A DNA stretch of 11,018 bases from Aliishimia sp965369035 (lineage in GTDB: Bacteria > Pseudomonadota > Alphaproteobacteria > Rhodobacterales > Rhodobacteraceae): assembly GCA_965369035.1 (NCBI GenBank), contig CBDUPF010000121.1, forward strand, positions 1-11,018. The letters run 5' to 3'. The position numbers and the translations under genes were made by a program. The notes beneath the pieces are model-generated. The model ran no database searches and was not told the DNA's origin. It was given only the letters and a program-made list of their open reading frames with translations. Positions 6,329 through 11,018 of this stretch are shown here, one piece after another. The number at the start of each line of letters is the position of its first letter. Positions within the stretch are counted from its first letter, which is position 1.

Positions 6329-6366
6329 GGCGCCGCGCTCCTGCCCGGAGTTGCGGCGCCTTTTTT
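6329..6366 (+). terminator. Strong rho-independent terminator
   Basis: GGCGCCGC (6329-6336) pairs perfectly with GCGGCGCC (6353-6360); inside it CTCC and GGAG extend the stem, and six T (6361-6366) follow. The T tract is only on the plus strand, so it ends transcription coming from the recG / small-gene side and not the minus-strand chemoreceptor gene. Confidence 0.9.
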
Positions 6367-6424
6367 GTCTGCCGACAGGCGTGCCGGTTTTCTTGCGTAG
6401 AGCCGAAGCGGTTCGGGACAGAGG

Positions 6425-7819
6425 TCAGTACCTGACGGCGAAGCGCAGGCCGCCCCAGTGCCGTCCACCGACGAAGATCGGGGCGGAGATATCCTTCATC
6501 ATCACGAACTCGCCGCCGCCCATGTCGCGGCGATAGACCTGCAGGAGGAACGGCTCGGTGTTCCGCCCGGCCTTCAGCCCGACCCGGTCGCCGAAGATTC
6601 GACGGTTGCGGCAATTGGCCGTGTTCCAGACCGGGTCCGATCCCTGCGGCTGGGAAAATTTCCGGTTGTGCGTGGGCAGGTAACCGTTCGTGTCGACCGC
6701 CGCACAGAAGACCACAGCCGGGTCCACCTCCAGCGCCGCCTCCTGGACCGCGGGCAGAACCGTATCCGTGAACGAGGTGAAACGCGTGGTCACCTGCTGT
6801 GGGTCGGTGCCGGGCACGGGAACATAGGTCTGGTCGAACAGAGCGTCCATCGTGATCCGGCCATCGGCAACGGCCTTGTCGAAAATCCGTGAAATCTCGT
6901 ATGCGGCCGACTGCACATGGGTGATGAATTTCGCATCCTTGCCATGATTGCCGAGCGCGGCAACGCTCTGGACCACCGTTTCGGACGTGTCGATCATGTT
7001 GTTGATCCGCTTGTGGGCCGCCGCGATCCCGCCCGTCGTCGCACGCACGGCCTCGGTGATTCCTTGCAGGCTGGGGCCGAATTCTTCGATGGATGTGCGC
7101 ATGAGGTCCGCCTCCGCCATGATATTGCGCGCCTGCGCCTGGCTCTCGCGGATCGAGGTTTCCATGTCGGTCAGCACCGCGTCGTTCTGCCGGGTCTGTT
7201 CCAGGATCCTGGCGGCCTTGGCGGCGACATCCTGCGCTTCCGCGGCCAGTGTCAGGATCCATTGCGACAGGATTTCGACGTTTTCAGAGATCTGCACGGC
7301 GGCGGAGCCCGTCTGCTGAGACAGCCCGTTGATCGCATCGGCCACCACGCTGAAACCGCGGCCCGCGTCACCCGCCCGGGCGGCCTCGATCTTGGCGTTG
7401 ATGGCGAGCGTATTGACCTGCCGCGCGATGGACACGATGTCCTGGTTGTTTCTTTTGACTGCGCTGAGCGTGCCGTTGACGTGATCGGTCCGTTCGGACA
7501 GGGCATGAACCCAGGCTGCCATGTCCTGTGCCGAGGCGTCTGAGCTGCGCACGCGGGACACGGTATCGGTCACCGCCTCGCCCGATTTCTCGATGGCGTC
7601 GGTCAGTTGGCGGCTGGCGCCCAGCACCTTTTGCGTGGCCGAGCGGACCGTCGCGGCATTGGTCTGAAGACGCGCGGCAGTGGTGTCCTGTTCGCGCGCA
7701 CGTGCCTCGATCAGGTCGCAGAACCCCGCGATGTCGACGATTTCGTAGCCCAGGCGACCCGCCGCATCGGAAAGGCGGCGCAAATGGTTTGTGTCGAGAC
7801 GCGGCTCGTGTTCGCTCAT
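6425..7819 (-). CDS. Soluble methyl-accepting chemotaxis-like protein with C-terminal sensory domain
   Basis: The 464-residue product has no transmembrane segment. Residues about 40-290 are heptad-rich helices containing the chemoreceptor signalling hairpin tip, IARQVNTLAINAKIEAARAG (131-150) followed by DAGRGFSVVADAINGLSQQT, homologous to the canonical tip that contacts CheA and CheW. The C-terminal part (about 295-464) is a separate globular domain with AVDTNGYLPTHNRKFSQPQG (374-393), NTANCRNRRIFGDRVG (399-414), FLLQVYRRDMGGGEFVMMKD (424-443) and SAPIFVGGRHWGGLRF. This is a conserved block found at the C-terminus of many alphaproteobacterial chemoreceptors, and I infer it to be the ligand-sensing (PAS/Cache-like) part. 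Sensor and signalling modules are thus in reverse order to classical receptors. The start ATG at 7819 has only a weak GGA ribosome binding site. No other che gene is nearby. The family call is secure; signal and partners are unknown. Confidence 0.88.
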   Translation of the reverse strand: MSEHEPRLDTNHLRRLSDAAGRLGYEIVDIAGFCDLIEARAREQDTTAARLQTNAATVRSATQKVLGASRQLTDAIEKSGEAVTDTVSRVRSSDASAQDMAAWVHALSERTDHVNGTLSAVKRNNQDIVSIARQVNTLAINAKIEAARAGDAGRGFSVVADAINGLSQQTGSAAVQISENVEILSQWILTLAAEAQDVAAKAARILEQTRQNDAVLTDMETSIRESQAQARNIMAEADLMRTSIEEFGPSLQGITEAVRATTGGIAAAHKRINNMIDTSETVVQSVAALGNHGKDAKFITHVQSAAYEISRIFDKAVADGRITMDALFDQTYVPVPGTDPQQVTTRFTSFTDTVLPAVQEAALEVDPAVVFCAAVDTNGYLPTHNRKFSQPQGSDPVWNTANCRNRRIFGDRVGLKAGRNTEPFLLQVYRRDMGGGEFVMMKDISAPIFVGGRHWGGLRFAVRY

Positions 7820-7829
7820 GACAGGTCCA

Positions 7830-7850
7830 TCCGTTCGTTGCCGAAACGGA
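7830..7850. repeat. Short inverted repeat in the leader of the chemoreceptor gene
   Basis: TCCGTT (7830-7835) and AACGGA (7845-7850) are exact reverse complements with a nine-base loop, ending 11 bases upstream of the minus-strand start at 7819. It could fold in the mRNA close to the ribosome binding site, or be an operator. It lies in the 66-bp gap behind the scaffold-like gene. A 6-bp dyad may be chance. Confidence 0.35.
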
Positions 7851-7885
7851 GTTAGACGAAAATCCCTACCAACCCGATAAAGATG

Positions 7886-8338
7886 TCAGGCGCAATTCGA
7901 TTGGCTGGCCTGTGCCGCGGCCTCTGCTGCGGCTTCGATCGACAGCAGGATCGAGGCGTGCCGGTTCTTGAATTCGCGTGCCGGCAACAGCACCTCGTAG
8001 CCGTCGAAGGGAGCGTCGGGAACAGGCCCGTTCTCCTTCAGCATCGCGCGCAGGGCATCGCGCGCCTGCGCCAACTCCGCGGGGCTGCGCCCGATGACCG
8101 CCGCGCCGGTCACTGCCGCCGACGCCTGACCCAGCGCACAAGCCTTCACGTCCTGGCCGAACTCCGCCACCCGGCCGTCGCGCAGTACGACGTCGGCCGT
8201 CACCTGCGACCCGCAGACGGGGGAGCGGCGCTTGGCGGTTCCTTCCGGTGCCGCAAGTCGCGACAGGTGCGGGATGTCCGCGGCAAGTTCCAGAATGCGC
8301 CCGGAATAGAGCTTGATCAGGTCTGTGTCGGTTGTCAT
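7886..8338 (-). CDS. NifU/SufU-like iron-sulfur cluster assembly scaffold homologue
   Basis: The 150-residue product aligns with the NifU N-terminal (SufU/IscU) fold, whose members hold nascent Fe-S clusters on three cysteines. C42 in SPVCGSQ and C67 in KACALGQASAAVTG correspond to the first two ligands. At the third position the protein has RHASILL (A128) where a Cys is expected, and CGS replaces the usual CGD. C149 near the C-terminus is unlikely to substitute but cannot be excluded. The start is chosen at 8338 because AAGGA lies nine bases upstream and the family N-terminus (DLIKLYSGRILELAAD) follows at once; longer in-frame starts would overlap hisI on the other strand. It is divergent from hisI by 70 bp and upstream of the chemoreceptor gene (66-bp gap). 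Fold assignment is firm; a classical scaffold role is doubtful given the missing ligand. Confidence 0.85.
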   Translation of the reverse strand: MTTDTDLIKLYSGRILELAADIPHLSRLAAPEGTAKRRSPVCGSQVTADVVLRDGRVAEFGQDVKACALGQASAAVTGAAVIGRSPAELAQARDALRAMLKENGPVPDAPFDGYEVLLPAREFKNRHASILLSIEAAAEAAAQASQSNCA

Positions 8339-8408
8339 GGCGACTGGTCCTTCTCGCACATGGCCTATAGATAGGCGCCACCTCAGTCCTTGCCAAAGGG
8401 TTTTGCCG
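8339..8408. promoter_or_regulatory. Divergent promoter region between the scaffold-like gene and hisI
   Basis: These 70 bases must hold both promoters. The only AT-rich core is CTATAGATAGG (8365-8375), which offers -10-like hexamers on both strands (TATAGA at 8366-8371 on plus, TATCTA on minus). I see no good -35 partner for either. No operator is recognised and no room exists for a his leader attenuator. Confidence 0.4.
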
Positions 8409-8777
8409 ATGTCTACCGCGACTTTTGATCCAGAAACCTTGCGTTTCAACGGTGACGGCCTGATCCCGGCGATCGCCCAGGATGCGGCGACGGGCGAGGT
8501 CCTGATGATGGCCTGGATGAATGCCGAAGCCGTGCGGCGGACGTTGAAAAGCGGCAAGGTCACGTATTGGAGCAGGTCGCGGCAGGAGTTCTGGGAGAAG
8601 GGTGCGACCAGCGGCCACCATCAGTCACTGGTGTCTATGCGGGTGGACTGTGACCGCGACTGCCTGTTGATGCAGGTGAACCAGACCGGACCCGCCTGCC
8701 ACACGGGCCGGCGCAGATGTTTCTTCACCGATGTGACCGACGGCGTGGAGATCGAAGTGGATGTCGGAACCGGTTGA
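8409..8777 (+). CDS. hisI: Phosphoribosyl-AMP cyclohydrolase HisI
   Basis: HisI hydrolyses the purine ring of phosphoribosyl-AMP to give ProFAR, the third step of histidine biosynthesis, in the cytoplasm. The 122-residue product is a stand-alone cyclohydrolase with no HisE (pyrophosphohydrolase) part. It has VLMMAWMNAEAVRRTLKSGK (31-50), TYWSRSRQEFWEKGATSGH (52-70), the metal-binding VDCDRDCLL (D80, C81, D82, D84) and GPACHTGRRRCFF with zinc ligands C97 and C104. AAAGGG (8395-8400) sits eight bases before the start. It is isolated from other his genes in this window, is divergent from the scaffold-like gene and converges on gluQRS with only 19 bases between stops. All catalytic residues are present. 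Confidence 0.96.
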   Translation: MSTATFDPETLRFNGDGLIPAIAQDAATGEVLMMAWMNAEAVRRTLKSGKVTYWSRSRQEFWEKGATSGHHQSLVSMRVDCDRDCLLMQVNQTGPACHTGRRRCFFTDVTDGVEIEVDVGTG

Positions 8778-8796
8778 CGCGTGGGTCGCGGCGCGA

Positions 8797-9666
8797 TCAC
8801 GGGCGTTCCAGCCCGACCATTCTGCGGATATCCCCGGGCGTTGCGCCATCGGTGCGATAGGCCGCGATAGCCCTGGCGTCATCGCGTTTCGCGAGCCGCC
8901 GCCCGGCGTCGTCCCGGATCAACCGGTGGTGGTGATAATCCGGCGTGGGCAGCTGCAGGAGACGCTGCAGGATGACATGGATCTTCGTCGCTTCGAAGAG
9001 GTCGGCTCCGCGGACGACTTCGGTGATTCCCTGATCCGCATCGTCGAGCACGACTGACAGATGGTAGGAACCCGGAAAATCTTTTCGCGACAGGATGATA
9101 TCACCCAAACCTGAAATGGCGTCGTCAGCGGTGAAGCGGATCTGCCCGGCCTGCACACCATCGCCGGTTTCGGTGAACCCGAATGCTTCCGATCCCAGGC
9201 TCTTTATCGCCCGTCTCATGTCCAGGCGAAGCGCGGCGCCCGGCGGAACAGCCTCGCCCGAGGATCGCGTGCGGTGGCGGCAGGTTCCGGGATAGATCAC
9301 GCCGTCGGGACCTGTGGGGACGCCTTCCTGCGGCGCGGAAATGGCGGCGAGGACGTCACGGCGATTGCAGGTGCAGGCAAAGAGCAGATCCCGCTGCCAA
9401 AGGGTATCCAGCGCAGCCCGGTAAATCGCGATCCGCTCGGATTGCCGCAGAACCGGTGTTTCCCAGGTCAATCCCAGCCAGCGCAGATCCGCGTCGATTT
9501 GCGCCTCCCATTCCGGTTTCGACCGCTGCCGGTCGATATCCTCGATGCGCAACAGGAACCGGCCGCCACGCTCCCGGGCGCGGTCGAAGGCCGTCAGCGC
9601 GGAGAAGGCATGGCCGAGATGCAGAGGCCCGGTAGGAGACGGTGCAAAACGTGTGGTGTAGATCAA
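8797..9666 (-). CDS. gluQ: Glutamyl-Q tRNA(Asp) synthetase GluQRS, probable TTG start
   Basis: GluQRS is a truncated relative of glutamyl-tRNA synthetase without the anticodon-binding domain; it activates glutamate and attaches it to queuosine at position 34 of tRNA-Asp. The 289-residue product opens with TTRFAPSPTGPLHLGHAFSA, holding the HIGH-type motif HLGH (16-19), then RIEDIDRQR (40-48), a zinc site with CTC (98-100) and YPGTC (125-129), and a KMSKS-like RRLAKRD (256-262). The family sequence begins immediately after TTG at 9666, the only plausible start there; the in-frame ATG at 9765 would add about 33 unrelated residues and overlap the methyltransferase gene by over 100 bases. TTG overlaps the methyltransferase stop (TTGA), indicating translational coupling. 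Function is secure; the start codon is inferred. Confidence 0.92.
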   Translation of the reverse strand: MIYTTRFAPSPTGPLHLGHAFSALTAFDRARERGGRFLLRIEDIDRQRSKPEWEAQIDADLRWLGLTWETPVLRQSERIAIYRAALDTLWQRDLLFACTCNRRDVLAAISAPQEGVPTGPDGVIYPGTCRHRTRSSGEAVPPGAALRLDMRRAIKSLGSEAFGFTETGDGVQAGQIRFTADDAISGLGDIILSRKDFPGSYHLSVVLDDADQGITEVVRGADLFEATKIHVILQRLLQLPTPDYHHHRLIRDDAGRRLAKRDDARAIAAYRTDGATPGDIRRMVGLERP

Positions 9667-10277
9667 GATCTTTCGATCACGTACACATTCGATTTCAATC
9701 CGATCCCGGGCAGGTGGTCGCCATATTCCTTGAAGAGGAGCCGCGCGCTGCCGCAATCGATCCACTCGCAGAGCCGGCCTTCGTACTCGGGATGCTGCAG
9801 GGCATGATCGTTGAGCGACAGCACCAGCTTGCCGCCGGACGCCAGGCTTTTCATCAGCAGATCGAAGGTCGAGCCGGGCGCGGCACCGGCCCCGATGACA
9901 CCGATAGCGGCGATGGCCGAATAGTCACCGCGCCGTGAAACCGGGGACACGCCGGCGGCGATCTGACGCAAGGCGCGGTAGACGCGCTTGCTCTCGGCGC
10001 CTTTCAGCATGTCCGCGGATGGGTCGACCCCGTCGATGGTGCGGAACCCGGCAAGAGCCAGCGCAGCCCCCGACAGTCCCGTGCCACAGCCGAAATCGAG
10101 GATCGGCGCCGACAGATCATTGGTGAACCGCGCAAGCGCTGCGGCACAACGCTTTGGCGTGGCATAGCCGTTCTCGGCCACCTCCGCTTCGTAACTTGCC
10201 GCCCAGGCATCGTAGAGCTCGCGCGTGTCGTCCGCGCCATCGAGTTCGTAGACCTTGTCCAGAAATTTCTCACCCAT
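9663..10277 (-). CDS. Class I SAM-dependent methyltransferase, substrate unknown
   Basis: The 204-residue protein begins MGEKFLDKVYELDGADDTRE with LYDAWAASYEAEVAENGYAT (21-40), then SAM-binding motif I ILDFGCGTGLSG (59-70), GVDPSADMLKGA (83-94) as the motif II acidic region, and a C-terminal sheet with GGKLVLSLND (148-157). This is the Rossmann methyltransferase fold of the Methyltransf_11/25 type, resembling METTL27 (WBSCR27)-like proteins, whose substrates are not well known. The ribosome binding site before ATG 10277 is weak. It lies between trmFO (69 bp upstream, same strand) and gluQRS (overlapping TTGA), which hints at a tRNA- or translation-related substrate, but that is inference from neighbours only. 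Confidence 0.85.
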   Translation of the reverse strand: MGEKFLDKVYELDGADDTRELYDAWAASYEAEVAENGYATPKRCAAALARFTNDLSAPILDFGCGTGLSGAALALAGFRTIDGVDPSADMLKGAESKRVYRALRQIAAGVSPVSRRGDYSAIAAIGVIGAGAAPGSTFDLLMKSLASGGKLVLSLNDHALQHPEYEGRLCEWIDCGSARLLFKEYGDHLPGIGLKSNVYVIERS

Positions 10278-10346
10278 GACGGGATGGTAACGTGGCTGCA
10301 GGGTGGCCGTCCAGTCGCATTGCGGCCAAATTTCCGGACTTGCGGC

Positions 10347-11018
10347 TCAGGCGGCGAAGGAGGCTCTGCTTTCAAGCCATTGCCGGAAATGTTCTTTCGC
10401 CCGGTCGGTATAGCCCTTGTAGCGATCGCGCCGTCCGCGCCGCCCACCCCGAACCCCGTCCAGCGGGGGAAAGAGCCCGAAGTTCACGTTCATCGGCTGG
10501 AAGGTCTTCGCATCGGCCCCGCCCGTGATATGTGTGACCAGCGCACCCATGGCCGTGGTTTCCGGTGGCGGCGCGACCGGGCGGCCGAGGATGTCGCCGG
10601 CCGCCATGCGCCCCGCAAGCAGTCCCATCGCCGCGCTCTCCACGTAGCCCTCGACGCCCGTGATCTGCCCGGCGAAACGGATATGTGGCCTGGACCGCAA
10701 GCGCATCCGGTCGTCGAGCAATGTGGGGCTGTTCAGGAACGTGTTGCGGTGGATCCCGCCCAGGCGCGCGAAGCGGGCGTTCTCCAGCCCGGGAATTGTC
10801 CGGAAAACATCGGCTTGGGCGCCATACTTCATCTTCGTCTGGAAGCCCACGATGTTGTAGAGCGTGCCGAGCTTGTTGTCCCGGCGCAGCTGCACGATGG
10901 CCCAGGGCTTCACGTCCGGTGCGTGCGGGTTGGTCAGGCCCACCGGCTTCATCGGGCCGTGGCGCAGGGTTTCGCGGCCCCGCTCGGCCATGACCTCGAT
11001 CGGCAGGCAGCCGTCGAA
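10347..11018 (-). CDS. trmFO: Folate/FAD-dependent tRNA m5U54 methyltransferase TrmFO, C-terminal 223 residues (5' part outside window)
   Basis: TrmFO makes 5-methyluridine at position 54 of the tRNA T-loop using methylenetetrahydrofolate and FADH2. The visible part starts in frame at the window edge with FDGCLPIEVMAERGRETLRH; this FxGCLPIExM block carries the cysteine equivalent to Cys226 of the Bacillus subtilis enzyme, implicated in catalysis. Further family stretches are GPMKPVGLTNP, AIVQLRRDNKLGTLYNIVGF, QTKMKYGAQADVFRTIPGLE, ARLGGIHRNTFLNSPTLLD, IRFAGQITGVEGYVESAAMG and the C-terminal MNVNFGLFPPL. An internal ATG at 10991 is not the start, since the conserved sequence continues upstream of it. 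It is followed by the methyltransferase gene 69 bp downstream, so it may be first in that run. The family call is very secure. Confidence 0.95.
   Translation of the reverse strand, partial: FDGCLPIEVMAERGRETLRHGPMKPVGLTNPHAPDVKPWAIVQLRRDNKLGTLYNIVGFQTKMKYGAQADVFRTIPGLENARFARLGGIHRNTFLNSPTLLDDRMRLRSRPHIRFAGQITGVEGYVESAAMGLLAGRMAAGDILGRPVAPPPETTAMGALVTHITGGADAKTFQPMNVNFGLFPPLDGVRGGRRGRRDRYKGYTDRAKEHFRQWLESRASFAA

Noticed and set aside
6066..7262. Minus-strand open frame of about 398 codons overlapping the chemoreceptor gene in another frame
   Set aside because: The frame used by the chemoreceptor has the conserved hairpin and C-terminal block; this one is Arg/Gly-rich, runs through the plus-strand terminator and has no motif.
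9667..9765. Extended GluQRS N-terminus from the ATG at 9765
   Set aside because: The added residues do not resemble the family and the region encodes the methyltransferase C-terminus in another frame.

Overview
The window is core chromosome of a high-GC alphaproteobacterium, almost certainly of the order Rhodobacterales (Roseobacter/Rhodobacter group). The evidence is a full-length CtrA regulator directly preceded by its inhibitor SciP, a TrmFO-type (not TrmA-type) tRNA methylase, alphaproteobacterial LexA- and CtrA-type DNA motifs, and the order mnmA / sciP-ctrA / ligA-recG, which fits this group. There is no sign of an insertion sequence, prophage, CRISPR array, tRNA or rRNA.

Layout. At the left edge is the 5' part of mnmA (minus strand, 2-thiolation of tRNA U34). 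Divergent from it come sciP and ctrA (plus strand), with a near-consensus CtrA box before sciP and a perfect TTAA-N7-TTAA box before ctrA, so the cell-cycle/motility regulator and its inhibitor appear to sit in one short feedback circuit. A rho-independent terminator closes ctrA. Next are ligA (NAD+-dependent DNA ligase) and recG (branch-migration helicase), coupled by an ATGA overlap. Downstream of recG, a 9-bp dyad, a LexA/SOS-type box and an abutting CtrA-like box lie in front of a 42-codon gene for a tail-anchored-looking membrane microprotein with a very strong ribosome binding site. About 190 nt of 3' sequence follows, ending in a strong terminator at 6329-6366.

The right half is mostly minus strand: a soluble chemoreceptor-like protein with its probable sensory domain at the C-terminus, a NifU/SufU-like scaffold protein that lacks some usual ligands, and (plus strand, divergent from the scaffold gene) hisI of histidine biosynthesis. 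hisI converges on a minus-strand run of trmFO (5' end outside the window), a class I SAM-dependent methyltransferase and gluQRS. The last two appear translationally coupled by a TTGA stop/start overlap.

Three separate tRNA modification enzymes (MnmA for position 34, GluQRS for Q34 of tRNA-Asp, TrmFO for m5U54) are present. The item most worth following is the small membrane protein gene at 6010-6138, whose upstream DNA suggests combined DNA-damage and cell-cycle control, by analogy with the SOS-induced division inhibitors SidA and DidA of Caulobacter.
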